Below, piece by piece: positions 53,282 to 61,192 of a DNA stretch of 64,000 bases. Made by a program: the position numbers and the translations under genes. Positions within the stretch are counted from its first letter, which is position 1, and the number at the start of each line of letters is the position of its first letter. The stretch comes from Aureispira anguillae (GTDB lineage: Bacteria; Bacteroidota; Bacteroidia; Chitinophagales; Saprospiraceae). The DNA is taken from positions 961,501 to 1,025,500 of the forward strand of contig NZ_AP026867.1 of NCBI RefSeq assembly GCF_026000115.1, in the 5' to 3' direction. The notes beneath the pieces are model-generated. The model was not told the origin of the DNA. It worked only from the letters and a program-made list of their open reading frames with translations, and did no database searches.

Positions 53282-54372
53282 TGTTATACTTTCTGTTTTG
53301 TCTACTTTTTGCTGTTACGGCTGCCGCCAATCCCATAGAGCCTATTATTGTTACGGAGCAAACATTACAGATAAATGGAGAACAGCGATTTTTCTTTGCT
53401 TTTGAGGCAGGAGATGAGATGCTTATTGATTTATCAATGCTTAAAGGAAAATCAATAAAAGAATTCGAAATCTTAAAATACCCTGAGTCTAGCAAATTTC
53501 AAACGTTGCATTTAGAAGAACTTAACGGGAAAAAAATTCGAGTTTTTGATCGAGCTGTCTATGAGTTTAGGCTCAAATCAGGAGGAGCCAAACGATTAAG
53601 GTTTAAAATTCAGCGAGTTCCCTATTCTAGTGCTCGAATTAATTTTGATACGCATGTCAAATGGAAAACTGTTACGGATAGTATTCGTCGAAATTATAGT
53701 GAAAAAATTAATGTAATTTACGATACAACCTACCTTACCAAATACCGCAAAGTGCTCCAAAAAACTAATCTCAACGTTATTGATGTTGCCAACCAAGAAG
53801 AGCGGGTACATTCTAGAACAAATCTAACGAATGACAATGTCAATACCCTAACATTTAATTTGCCTCCATCTAAAAAAGAATTGTTGTTTGAAAAAAAAGT
53901 TATTGGCTGGGCTTATTGGATCGGGGTAGGTCAAGAAGGAACAGAAAATTATAATCGAGAATTAAAAAAATTCTTACAAACAGCAGCAACCAAAGTAGTC
54001 ACTAAAAATTTATTGGCAGGATTGGCATTGGGGATATATGCAGTGACGCTTAATCCTCCTAAGGGGGAAAATATTCATTATGAATTGACGGTTCAGCATA
54101 AACAAAAAAATCAACAAGTTGCAAAGGGGAATATAACCTCAACATTTGGTAGAGAATTACAGTTCTTAGAGGGCAAAGTAATTGTAAAATTGGATAATGA
54201 CAATTTTATCAATGGCTTGAATGTAAAGGTGAAAATATCAGCGGTAGTAGAAGAACAATACTACAGAATGGAAGGTTATCAAGTCCGTCAAATTACACCA
54301 ATAGAATTAAAAAATATTAAAGGAAGAGTGGTGCTTAGAAAACGAGAGGTGCCTGTTATTAATGCTTGGTAA
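53281..54372 (+). CDS. Exported protein of unknown function, last gene of the five-gene operon
   Basis: 363 residues. Signal peptide at 1-17 (F-A-V-T-A-A-A-N). The mature part starts with a beta-rich domain (I-I-V-T-E-Q-T-L-Q-I-N-G-E-Q-R-F-F-F-A-F-E-A-G-D), then a mixed region that includes a hydrophobic stretch near 240-256 (N-L-L-A-G-L-A-L-G-I-Y-A-V-T-L). It ends with more strands and a basic tail. I do not recognise a family. The start codon A is the last base of the kinase stop codon (TAATG), so translation is coupled. The N-terminal domain could be a jelly-roll sensor domain, but that is a guess. Confidence 0.65.
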   Translation: MLYFLFCLLFAVTAAANPIEPIIVTEQTLQINGEQRFFFAFEAGDEMLIDLSMLKGKSIKEFEILKYPESSKFQTLHLEELNGKKIRVFDRAVYEFRLKSGGAKRLRFKIQRVPYSSARINFDTHVKWKTVTDSIRRNYSEKINVIYDTTYLTKYRKVLQKTNLNVIDVANQEERVHSRTNLTNDNVNTLTFNLPPSKKELLFEKKVIGWAYWIGVGQEGTENYNRELKKFLQTAATKVVTKNLLAGLALGIYAVTLNPPKGENIHYELTVQHKQKNQQVAKGNITSTFGRELQFLEGKVIVKLDNDNFINGLNVKVKISAVVEEQYYRMEGYQVRQITPIELKNIKGRVVLRKREVPVINAW

Positions 54373-54384
54373 ATAGGAAAAATA

Positions 54385-54432
54385 CAAAGGGTTGGTCAAA
54401 GGGTTGGTCAAAGGGTTGGTCAAAGGGTTGGG
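54385..54432 (+). repeat. Four tandem copies of a 12-bp terminator arm
   Basis: CAAAGGGTTGGT occurs at 54385-54396, 54397-54408 and 54409-54420, with a fourth copy ending in G at 54421-54432. The fourth copy is the left arm of the terminator hairpin; the others can also pair with the right arms. Confidence 0.95.
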
Positions 54433-54478
54433 GCAAACCAATGTGTTTGCCCCAACCCTTTATCCCAACCCTTTTTTT
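54422..54478. terminator. Very strong bidirectional terminator with duplicated right arm
   Basis: AAAGGGTTGGGGCAAAC (54422-54438) pairs perfectly over 17 bp with 54445-54461, loop CAATGT. A second right-arm copy CCCAACCCTTT lies at 54464-54474 and runs into T7. It separates the five-gene operon from the convergent nucleoside phosphorylase gene. Confidence 0.93.
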
Positions 54479-55355
54479 AAATATAAACTTCAAAAAACGA
54501 ACGAATTAATTTTCGCTCTAATGCTTTGGGATCTTTAGCAAAGGCACCAGTTGGGCGATTGGCTAAAATGACATTTAATGCAAGTGCACGATGTCCTAAT
54601 ATGCTAGCCAGTCCATAAATGGCAGACGTTTCCATTTCTAAATTGGTTAGATGCAAATTGTCGTATTCAAATGGTTCTACCAAATTGAACAAATCGGGAA
54701 CAATACTTTTAGCTCGAATCATTCTGTTTTGAGGCGCATAAAAGCCTGTTGCCGTTGCTGTAATGCCATGTCGCCATTCTGCTCCTTGAAAGAGATCAAT
54801 TAATTGTTGTGATGCATGGCTATAAGTTGGAGTGATGGGAAAATCAAAATTAAGTTCCTTCAAAAATCCATTAAAACTAGATTGGAGTCCTTGAGCTTTC
54901 TGGTTGAGTTGTTGGTGGTAAAATAGCATTAGCCCATCAAAGCCAATTCCATAATCAGCGGCTACCAAACTTTCTACAGGAAGGTCGCTGCGAATCGCAC
55001 CAGAGGTACCGAGACGAATCAGATTGAGCGTACGGTGTTGCTCTTTGAGCATTCGAGTTTCAAAATCAACATTGACCAACGCATCCAGCTCATTAATAAC
55101 AATGTCTATATTGTCCACACCAATTCCTGTTGCTAGGCAGGTGATTCGTTGATTGCCAATACGTCCTGTTGAGGTAATAAATTCTCGTTTTTGCTTGGTA
55201 AATTCTATGCTGTCAAAATGTTTGGTGACTTTGGCAACACGTTGCGGATCACCAACAAGAATAACCGTATCGGCAATATCTTCTGGACGAATTCCCAAGT
55301 GATAAATACTACCATCTGGATTTATAATGAGGTCAGCGTTTTTTAATGCTTGCAT
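54477..55355 (-). CDS. Nucleoside phosphorylase, uridine phosphorylase-like
   Basis: 292 residues of the PNP/UDP phosphorylase (NP-I) fold. V-I-L-V-G-D-P-Q-R-V near 31-40 (phosphate-binding Gly-Asp-Pro), G-I-G-V-D-N near 77, R-L-G-T-S-G-A-I near 113-120 and N-L-E-M-E-T-S-A-I-Y-G-L-A near 240-252, where Glu binds the ribose. It releases ribose- or deoxyribose-1-phosphate and base from nucleosides. The subtype cannot be fixed without alignment. A Bacteroidota promoter precedes it on the minus strand. It may feed nucleosides brought in by NupC toward DeoC. Confidence 0.85.
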   Translation of the reverse strand: MQALKNADLIINPDGSIYHLGIRPEDIADTVILVGDPQRVAKVTKHFDSIEFTKQKREFITSTGRIGNQRITCLATGIGVDNIDIVINELDALVNVDFETRMLKEQHRTLNLIRLGTSGAIRSDLPVESLVAADYGIGFDGLMLFYHQQLNQKAQGLQSSFNGFLKELNFDFPITPTYSHASQQLIDLFQGAEWRHGITATATGFYAPQNRMIRAKSIVPDLFNLVEPFEYDNLHLTNLEMETSAIYGLASILGHRALALNVILANRPTGAFAKDPKALERKLIRSFFEVYI

Positions 55356-55448
55356 AATCTATTTATTTCAAAATGAATATTTGATATTGCCTTTCTATTG
55401 AATGAATAGAAAGGTATCAAACAATTTTATCTGTTTACAGTCAAGCTA

Positions 55449-55480
55449 CAAAGATAGGAAACAAAAGACGGTGAAACAAA
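55449..55480 (-). promoter_or_regulatory. Promoter of nucleoside phosphorylase gene
   Basis: On the minus strand TTTG (55477-55480), a 20-bp spacer and TATCTTTG (55449-55456) match the Bacteroidota consensus, about 95 bp upstream of the ATG at 55355. Confidence 0.7.
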
Positions 55481-55523
55481 AAAAATATAGATTGAGCAGG
55501 GAAGGAGCAAAGATTAGAAAAAT

Positions 55524-55761
55524 CTTAGAAGTTGTTTAAAAATGGAGTTTTGCTGATAATGAGTACTAATTTTTAGATAAACAAGGCATGAGCATAGCGA
55601 ACTGCGCAGGCTTATAGCTAGAGCTATAATCGTTAAGCATATTTGCTCCATAGCAGCGCTATGGAGCAAATTTTTAACGCCGAGTAGCTAAAAATTAGCT
55701 TTAGCTTCGCTGATTTTACAATTCATTAGCGATGTAAGGCTATTCTTAAACAACTTCTTAG
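55524..55761. mobile_element. MITE-like element, 228 bp, with 5-bp target duplication
   Basis: AAGTTGTTTAA at 55529-55539 and its exact reverse complement TTAAACAACTT at 55746-55756 are the terminal repeats. They are flanked by a direct repeat CTTAG (55524-55528 and 55757-55761), as a target-site duplication should be. Inside are CTAATTTTTAG 55566-55576 / CTAAAAATTAG 55688-55698, the hairpin TTATAGCT-AG-AGCTATAA 55612-55629 and the central perfect hairpin ATTTGCTCCATAGC / GCTATGGAGCAAAT (55641-55671). No transposase frame, so it is non-autonomous. Confidence 0.82.
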
Positions 55762-55768
55762 TCTGCTC

Positions 55769-56617
55769 TTAAAGCTTGTTAATGGAATTGCGCTTAGATT
55801 CTTCCAACAAAACTAAAATTCGATCTACTTTCTCTTGCAGTTGAGTTACATCCTCCTTTATCAGGCTAACCTGCTCTTCCAAATCATCGTTATTATCACT
55901 TACCATAGCGTCTACAAAAATAGAATTGACGATGGATAAGCCAATGACTCCTCCAAAGACCAAAATGGTTACAAAGTAGAACTTGGTGAAAAAGCATTGA
56001 ATGGTACTTAATTCGCCATTTGCTGTAATTTCATCAGGAATTGTATTCCAGCCCTCAATCGTAAAGACCTTAAACATGCTATAATAAGAAACAATTGGAT
56101 CTTTAAAATATTCAGGGGCGATATTTTGGTACATATAACAAGACAGGATTGACATAATAAAGATAAAGAGAAAGAAGCCAACCAAAACCATAAAAGAAGC
56201 CCTTAAGGCTTCTCGTATAGAGCGAAAAATATGTTCTACCTGTGGAAAAAATTGAATGAATCTAAAAAACTTAAACACCCTGAATACTCTAAATACCAGC
56301 AAGAAACCAATATTAGCGGCTGTTGTATCTACAAATATTCTTGCTAATAAGGGAGGGAGGGAAAGTAAAATGAGTAAGACATCAAATTTATTCCAGGTAG
56401 GTTTTAGGTATTCTTTTAATCCAAAATGCCGACTTTTTATAAACACCTCTATTAAGAAACAAACAGAGATGAAATCATCAATCATCATCAAGACATAATG
56501 TGTTTTTGTCCCGATTGTTTGGGCAGAAAAACCTTGAAGAAAGATAATAATGGCATTGATAGAAATCAATAACAATATTATTTTATCATTTAAAAATATC
56601 TTTTTGAGCGGATTCAT
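55769..56617 (-). CDS. Voltage-gated ion channel, BacNav/NaChBac-like
   Basis: 282 residues, the size of one-domain bacterial sodium channels. Six membrane segments. S4 carries regularly spaced Arg/Lys (F-R-V-F-R-V-F-K-F-F-R-F-I) near 110-122. The pore loop has F-K-V-F-T-I-E-G-W-N near 185-194, aligning with the T-L-E-S-W selectivity filter of NaChBac, where the Glu ring selects Na+. After S6, a polar helix with heptads (L-I-K-E-D-V-T-Q-L-Q-E-K-V-D-R-I-L-V-L-L) near 245-270 is the tetramer coiled coil. Tetrameric inner-membrane channel. The Gly in place of the filter Ser may shift selectivity. A -7-like TATCTTTG lies at 56803-56810, far upstream. Confidence 0.88.
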   Translation of the reverse strand: MNPLKKIFLNDKIILLLISINAIIIFLQGFSAQTIGTKTHYVLMMIDDFISVCFLIEVFIKSRHFGLKEYLKPTWNKFDVLLILLSLPPLLARIFVDTTAANIGFLLVFRVFRVFKFFRFIQFFPQVEHIFRSIREALRASFMVLVGFFLFIFIMSILSCYMYQNIAPEYFKDPIVSYYSMFKVFTIEGWNTIPDEITANGELSTIQCFFTKFYFVTILVFGGVIGLSIVNSIFVDAMVSDNNDDLEEQVSLIKEDVTQLQEKVDRILVLLEESKRNSINKL

Positions 56618-56891
56618 TAGTGTTGAATATAGTACTATTTTGTTTCAATGATATAAATGAATTGGGCTGCTTTTACTATCGGGGGTGTTTTTAGTAGCGC
56701 TATAACCTACCTTTTCGAGAAAGGCTGATTATTAGACAAACTAACAAAGCTAGATTAGCTGACGCATAGCTTGATCAAGCGTTCGCTGTAGATTTAGCGT
56801 TACAAAGATATGAAAAAAAATGAAATGGTGAACGGTAGCTTTAGCCACGGTTCACCATTAGAAAATAGTATCTTAAAAGAAAAAACTCAAA

Positions 56892-58535
56892 CTAGGTCTG
56901 AATGATTCCTGGATTAAATTTATCGACAGGAGCATTATTGGCTGCTTCAATCCCTTGAGAAATTACCTTACGTGTTTCTAGAGGATCAATGATTGCATCA
57001 ACCCACAAGCGAGAAGCGGCATAATAAGGCGTTGTTTGTTTGTCGTAACGTGCTGTAATATCGTCCAATAGCTTCTTTTCTTCTTCAGGAGAAACTTCTT
57101 CACCTTTTGATTTTTGAGAAGCTGTTTGGATTTGCAGCAATACCTTTGCAGCTTGCGAACCACCCATAACAGCAATTTTTGCCGTTGGCCAAGCAACAAT
57201 TAGGCGAGGATCATAAGCTTTGCCACACATGGCATAATTTCCTGCACCGTACGAATTCCCCATTACAATTGAAAATTTAGGAACGGTAGAATTGGATACA
57301 GCCGAAACCATTTTTGCACCATCTTTGATGATTCCTCCATGTTCAGAGCGAGTACCCACCATAAATCCAGTAACGTCATGCAAAAATACCAATGGAATTT
57401 TCTTTTGGTTACAATTCATGATAAAACGAGCTGCCTTATCGGCAGAGTCAGAATAGATAACCCCACCAAATTGCACTTCGCCTTTGGCATTTTTTACAAC
57501 TTGACGATTGTTCACAACAATTCCAACTGCCCAGCCATCAATACGAGCATAGGCACAAATAATTGTTTGCCCATAGCCTTTTTTGTACTCTGTAAATTCA
57601 GAATTATCAACCAAGCGCTTTAAGACCTCTTTGGTATTATAGGGCTTTGAACGTTCCGCAGGTAAAATACCATATAATTCCTTAGGATCTTCTTTGGGTA
57701 ATTGAGGCGTTTCTCTAGAAAAACCAGCTTTTTCAAAAGTGCCAAATTTATCTACCAAATCCTTGATGGTGTCTAAGCAAGTTTTATCATCAGGCATTTT
57801 ATAATCGGTAACGCCCGAAATTTCGCTTTGAGTAGTTGCGCCACCCAATGTTTCTTTGTCTACCGTTTCTCCAATTGCAGCTTTTACCAAGTAAGGACCA
57901 GCCAAGAAGATAGAGCCCGTGCGTTCAACAATTAGTGCTTCATCTGACATAATTGGCAAATAAGCACCGCCTGCTACGCAGCTTCCCATAATCGCAGCGA
58001 TTTGAGGGATGCCCATACTTGACATTTGGGCATTGTTGCGAAAAATACGACCAAAATGTTCTTTATCTGGAAAAATTTCATCTTGCAAAGGAAGAAAAAC
58101 ACCCGCAGAGTCTACCAAATAGATCGTAGGCAAGCGATTTTCCATTGCAATTTCTTGAAAACGTAGATTTTTTTTGCCTGTAATAGGGAACCAAGCTCCT
58201 GCTTTTACCGTAGCATCATTGGCAATGATCATGCATTGGCGACCACGAACATAACCAATACCACCTACAACACCTCCAGCAGGGCAGCCACCATATTCAG
58301 CATACATCTCATGTCCTGCAAAAGCACCAATCTCTAAAAAATCTGTATCTTCATCAATCAAATAATTGATTCGCTCACGAGCAGTCATTTTGCCTTTTTT
58401 GTGTAGCTTATCAATTCGCATTTGTCCACCACCTAAACCAATGTTTTTGAGCATACGGCGCATTTTTGCGACTTCTAGCTTGTTGGTGTCCTCATTTCTA
58501 TTAAATTCTAAATCAATTTTTATTGGTGTTTCCAT
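56892..58535 (-). CDS. Acyl-CoA carboxylase carboxyltransferase (beta) subunit
   Basis: 547 residues, crotonase fold duplicated as in biotin-dependent carboxyltransferases. G-K-M-T-A-R-E-R-I near 48-56, the ATVKAGAWFP block near 110, V-D-S-A-G-V-F-L-P-L-Q near 142-152, G-S-C-V-A-G-G-A-Y-L-P near 184-194 and, in the second half, D-V-T-G-F-M-V-G, H-G-G-I-I-K-D-G-A-K and G-N-S-Y-G-A-G-N-Y-A. It transfers CO2 from carboxybiotin to propionyl-, methylcrotonyl- or a similar acyl-CoA. The sequence details look most like methylcrotonyl-CoA carboxylase of Bacteroidota, but the substrate is uncertain. The biotin-carrying alpha subunit is not adjacent. Confidence 0.9.
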   Translation of the reverse strand: METPIKIDLEFNRNEDTNKLEVAKMRRMLKNIGLGGGQMRIDKLHKKGKMTARERINYLIDEDTDFLEIGAFAGHEMYAEYGGCPAGGVVGGIGYVRGRQCMIIANDATVKAGAWFPITGKKNLRFQEIAMENRLPTIYLVDSAGVFLPLQDEIFPDKEHFGRIFRNNAQMSSMGIPQIAAIMGSCVAGGAYLPIMSDEALIVERTGSIFLAGPYLVKAAIGETVDKETLGGATTQSEISGVTDYKMPDDKTCLDTIKDLVDKFGTFEKAGFSRETPQLPKEDPKELYGILPAERSKPYNTKEVLKRLVDNSEFTEYKKGYGQTIICAYARIDGWAVGIVVNNRQVVKNAKGEVQFGGVIYSDSADKAARFIMNCNQKKIPLVFLHDVTGFMVGTRSEHGGIIKDGAKMVSAVSNSTVPKFSIVMGNSYGAGNYAMCGKAYDPRLIVAWPTAKIAVMGGSQAAKVLLQIQTASQKSKGEEVSPEEEKKLLDDITARYDKQTTPYYAASRLWVDAIIDPLETRKVISQGIEAANNAPVDKFNPGIIQT

Positions 58536-58718
58536 ATTGTATAATTAGTAGTAAGCATTGGGAAGAATTTATTTTAGGATAGGCAAAGATAGAATTTTTT
58601 GTCAAAAAGTAAATAGGAGGACTGTTATAAATTGTATTGGGATACTTAGTCTACCAATGAACTATTCGAGGAGTATTGGGGTTCTGTCTTTAGGTATTGC
58701 ACGAATAAATCAAAAATA

Positions 58719-59432
58719 ATGAAGCATAGAGGGAAACATTCGAATGATGATAAAAATTTTGGACTGAAATGGCACACTACTTTTGCAGAAGCTGCACAAG
58801 ATTTGTCTTTTTTGTTGGGACGAAAATATGGAGAGAAATCTGCCTTGGCTTTGGTTGGGAATCGTTATCAACTCAATAAAAGGCAACAACGTGCTTTGAG
58901 TCTGATTAGCTGTCCTTATGACAAAATAAACACTAGAAACTCAAAACGCTTGTCTGCCAATCATCTAGAAAATAAAACGGTTGTTATAGATGGATATAAT
59001 TTACTGATTACAATCGAAGTGGCTTTGTCTGGTGGTTATCTATTTGTGGGGCAAGACGGTTGTATTCGAGATATTGCTAGTGTGCATGGTACTTACAAGA
59101 AAGTGGAGGAAACAATCCCTGCCCTGAAATTGATCGATGAGGCATTAAAAGAGTTGAAGGTTGCTCACGTAAAGTGGTATTTTGATGCTCCTGTATCAAA
59201 TAGTGGACGTTTAAAAACATTACTGTATGCATTGGCAGAGGAGCGAGCTTCTAATTGGGAGGTAGAATTGGTCTACAACCCAGATACAACATTAATCCAA
59301 CAAAATAATATCTGCATTACAGCCGATAGTTGGATTTTGGATGAAGTAGCTGCTTATTTTGATTTGGCGGGCTACCTGATTGCTCAAAAAATACCAGATG
59401 CGAGAATTTTAAATTTCTTTGAAGAGAAATAA
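58719..59432 (+). CDS. DUF434/DUF5616 protein, PIN-like fold suspected
   Basis: 237 residues, soluble. The N-terminal part contains A-A-Q-D-L-S-F-L-L-G-R-x-Y and L-V-G-N-R-Y-Q-L-N-K-R-Q-Q-R-A-L (DUF434). The C-terminal part has V-V-I-D-G-Y-N-L-L near 90-98, Y-F-D-A-P-V-S-N-S-G near 151-160 and T-A-D-S-W-I-L-D near 201-208 (DUF5616). The three acidic positions at strand ends are spaced as in PIN-like nucleases. Known members are uncharacterised. It stands alone just upstream of tRNA-Ser and lies outside the presumed integrated element. Confidence 0.8.
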   Translation: MKHRGKHSNDDKNFGLKWHTTFAEAAQDLSFLLGRKYGEKSALALVGNRYQLNKRQQRALSLISCPYDKINTRNSKRLSANHLENKTVVIDGYNLLITIEVALSGGYLFVGQDGCIRDIASVHGTYKKVEETIPALKLIDEALKELKVAHVKWYFDAPVSNSGRLKTLLYALAEERASNWEVELVYNPDTTLIQQNNICITADSWILDEVAAYFDLAGYLIAQKIPDARILNFFEEK

Positions 59433-59581
59433 GAGAAGCATTCTCTACCTTTTGTAGCGTTCTAAAAGAATTTTAAAAAAAAATAAAAAAAATGTTGCCC
59501 TTGCAGTAGCTTGGAAATGAATTAGAAAGCAAAAAAGTGTGCAATTTTTCTAAAAAAAAAGACATTTTTTTAATCCAAAAA

Positions 59582-59612
59582 TTTGCAGATTTAAAAAAGG
59601 GTCGTATATTTG
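59582..59612 (+). promoter_or_regulatory. Promoter of tRNA-Ser
   Basis: TTTG (59582-59585), a 19-bp spacer and TATATTTG (59605-59612) match the Bacteroidota consensus exactly. Transcription would start near 59619, about 30 bases before the mature tRNA. Confidence 0.85.
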
Positions 59613-59647
59613 CATCGCAGTCAACGAAATGGTTGCACTAATAATAA

Positions 59648-59735
59648 GGAAGTTTGGCAGAGCGGTTGAATGCACCAGTCTTGAAAACTGGCGTGGGTTA
59701 ATAGCCTACCGGGGGTTCGAATCCCTCAACTTCCG
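59648..59735 (+). tRNA. tRNA-Ser (anticodon UGA)
   Basis: Acceptor arms GGAAGTT (59648-59654) and AACTTCC (59728-59734) plus discriminator G. The anticodon stem CCAGT/ACTGG encloses the loop CTTGAAA with anticodon TGA. A long class II variable arm follows, then the T arm GGGGG-TTCGAATC-CCT(C). 88 nt; CCA is not encoded. Its 3' end is followed by a terminator and an integrase gene, so it is probably the attachment locus of the element downstream. Confidence 0.97.
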
Positions 59736-59745
59736 CACGAAAGAG

Positions 59746-59787
59746 CCGCAAATAGCTACATCAGCTGTTTGCGGTTTCTCCTTTTTT
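59746..59787 (+). terminator. Intrinsic terminator after tRNA-Ser
   Basis: CCGCAAATAGCT (59746-59757) pairs with AGCTGTTTGCGG (59763-59774) with one G-T pair, followed by a T-rich run ending in T6. Confidence 0.88.
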
Positions 59788-59834
59788 AAGACCTTATCTC
59801 TGCTGTTTTCTCCAGAACAGAGGGGTAAAAAAAA

Positions 59835-60773
59835 ATGCAAGACTCAAAGAAAGATCCTACCGCTATTAATATAATAGTAGCCCTCAGGATCGCTCAACGC
59901 ATCAAATCCACCTACATTCGCTATAAATCGTTGCAGGAGTACAAAAACTTTATCGACCGATTTGAGGAATATCTAAAGCTCAAAGAACTGGATGATTTAA
60001 AAATTTCGGAATTTACGAAAGCTCATGCCATTCGATATTTGGACGATGTGCTATTGACCAGAAAAGTAAATGCCCAAACTCGGAACAATTATATGCGGGC
60101 CATGAAAGCGTTGTTTTATACCCTAGCAGAACGAGACTATATTGAGGTCAATCCTTTTGCTGCGATCAAAACGCTAAAAGAAACACAGAAAAAACGGCGC
60201 ACTTTTACCTATTCCGAAAAGCAAACGATTATACAGTATATAAAGCAGGATAACAAAGAATTGCTTTTAGCCGTTTGCTTGTGTTATTATTGTGCTATTC
60301 GCCCAGCGGAATTGCGTCGGCTGAAGGTTGGTAATCTTGATCTCAAAATTGGATTAATCCAGATGGATGGGAGCCAAACCAAGAATAAAGAAAATGCAAC
60401 GATTACGATTCCGAAAGTTCTCCTTCCTCTTCTGAACTCCTACCACTTGAACAGCTATCCCAAAAGTTGGTATTTATTTGGAGCTGGCGCACTAAAGCCT
60501 GCTGCTAATCCTTGTGGCCGTGATACCATTTCTAAAAAACATAAGCGGGTGATTAAAAATTTGCACCTGTACGGCTTCCTAAAAGATGTGGAAGGGAAAA
60601 CCTTCTACAGTTGGAAAGATACCGCTGCACGGGATCTGATAGAGCAGGGGCTAAACATCATGGATCTAAAGCAACATTTTCGCCACAAAGAACTGGCAAC
60701 AACTCAAAGATATTTGCAAGCTTATGGGGGAGTTAATGACAGTATTCGTGACATGGAAAATAAGATTTTCTAA
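59835..60773 (+). CDS. Tyrosine recombinase (integrase) of an integrated element
   Basis: 312 residues. An N-terminal SAM-like core-binding domain (about 25-110) and a catalytic domain (about 125-300). Active-site residues seen: Arg in C-A-I-R-P-A-E-L-R-R-L near 154, Lys in the beta-hairpin near Q-T-K-N-K, and near the end F-R-H-K-E-L-A-T-T-Q-R-Y with His and the nucleophile Tyr. The box that is usually H-x-L-R reads Y-S-W-K, a His-to-Tyr and Arg-to-Lys change seen in many Bacteroidota phage and transposon integrases. It lacks the long arm-binding domain of some relatives. Position 100 bp after tRNA-Ser, and the same orientation, indicate site-specific insertion into the tRNA gene. Confidence 0.92.
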   Translation: MQDSKKDPTAINIIVALRIAQRIKSTYIRYKSLQEYKNFIDRFEEYLKLKELDDLKISEFTKAHAIRYLDDVLLTRKVNAQTRNNYMRAMKALFYTLAERDYIEVNPFAAIKTLKETQKKRRTFTYSEKQTIIQYIKQDNKELLLAVCLCYYCAIRPAELRRLKVGNLDLKIGLIQMDGSQTKNKENATITIPKVLLPLLNSYHLNSYPKSWYLFGAGALKPAANPCGRDTISKKHKRVIKNLHLYGFLKDVEGKTFYSWKDTAARDLIEQGLNIMDLKQHFRHKELATTQRYLQAYGGVNDSIRDMENKIF

Positions 60774-61192
60774 AAACTGTGAAACGTGGGAAGTTTAAAA
60801 ACTGCCAAAATAGTCCGATAAGTCCGACAGCACCTTGCAAGTTATTGATTTACAGTTAATTGTGAAGGTTTTTTTTGTCGGACTTAAAAATGGGTAGTCC
60901 GACGTGATTCTATAAGTAGTTGATTTGTAATGAGTTGGGAGTCGGGGCAGGGTTTGCCATTTTAGTCCGACACTTCGAAGGCAGTCCGACACTTTTCCGA
61001 AAAAAGAGGAATATTGCTCTGATAGTATAGGAGTTGTCAAAAGGGATAAAAAATAAAAAATCTATTTTATTGCTTTTTGTGACATGGTGGGGACTTCCGC
61101 CTGTGTATAGTTCAATAGATTGAAAAATAGAATAATATCATTTTTTAGAATGAAACACTATATTTGTTAAAATTTAAATAAATAATAAAACT
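60774..61192. other. Intergenic behind the integrase with AGTCCGAC repeats
   Basis: 419 bases. The first half carries the repeat cluster described separately. The second half has a -7-like TATATTTG at 61159-61166 ahead of the lipoprotein gene. The 81-codon minus-strand frame at 60795-61040 is built from the repeats (S-D-x-x-R-S-V type residues) and is not credible. Confidence 0.6.
60812..60990. repeat. Cluster of AGTCCGAC iterons next to the integrase gene
   Basis: AGTCCGAC at 60821-60828, 60896-60903, 60964-60971 and 60983-60990 on the plus strand, its reverse complement at 60877-60884, and the one-base variant AGTCCGAT at 60812-60819. That makes six sites in 179 bp. Flanks are not conserved beyond a following A and a preceding T or G. 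Arm-type integrase sites or binding sites of an excisionase or replication protein are the likely readings. Confidence 0.75.

Larger units (their letters stand above)
55356..55768. other. Intergenic with promoter and MITE-like element
   Basis: No gene. The first 125 bases carry the promoter of the leftward nucleoside phosphorylase gene. Bases 55524-55761 are a transposon-like element with target duplication, ending 8 bp from the stop codon of the channel gene. Confidence 0.7.

Noticed and set aside
54385-54432. CRISPR-like short tandem repeats
   Set aside because: Units are directly abutting with no spacers, and the last copy forms a terminator. No cas genes are present.
59835-60773. Inactive integrase because the H-x-L-R box reads Y-S-W-K
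   Set aside because: The same replacement is common in functional Bacteroidota integrases, and the Arg, Lys, His and Tyr elsewhere are intact.
60795-61040. 81-codon minus-strand frame behind the integrase
   Set aside because: Its residues come from the AGTCCGAC repeats read on the other strand; it has no protein-like pattern of its own.
59728-61100. Attachment-site repeat between the tRNA 3' end and ACTTCCGC near 61094
   Set aside because: Only 8 bp match, too short for an att site and close to chance. A longer repeat is probably outside the window.
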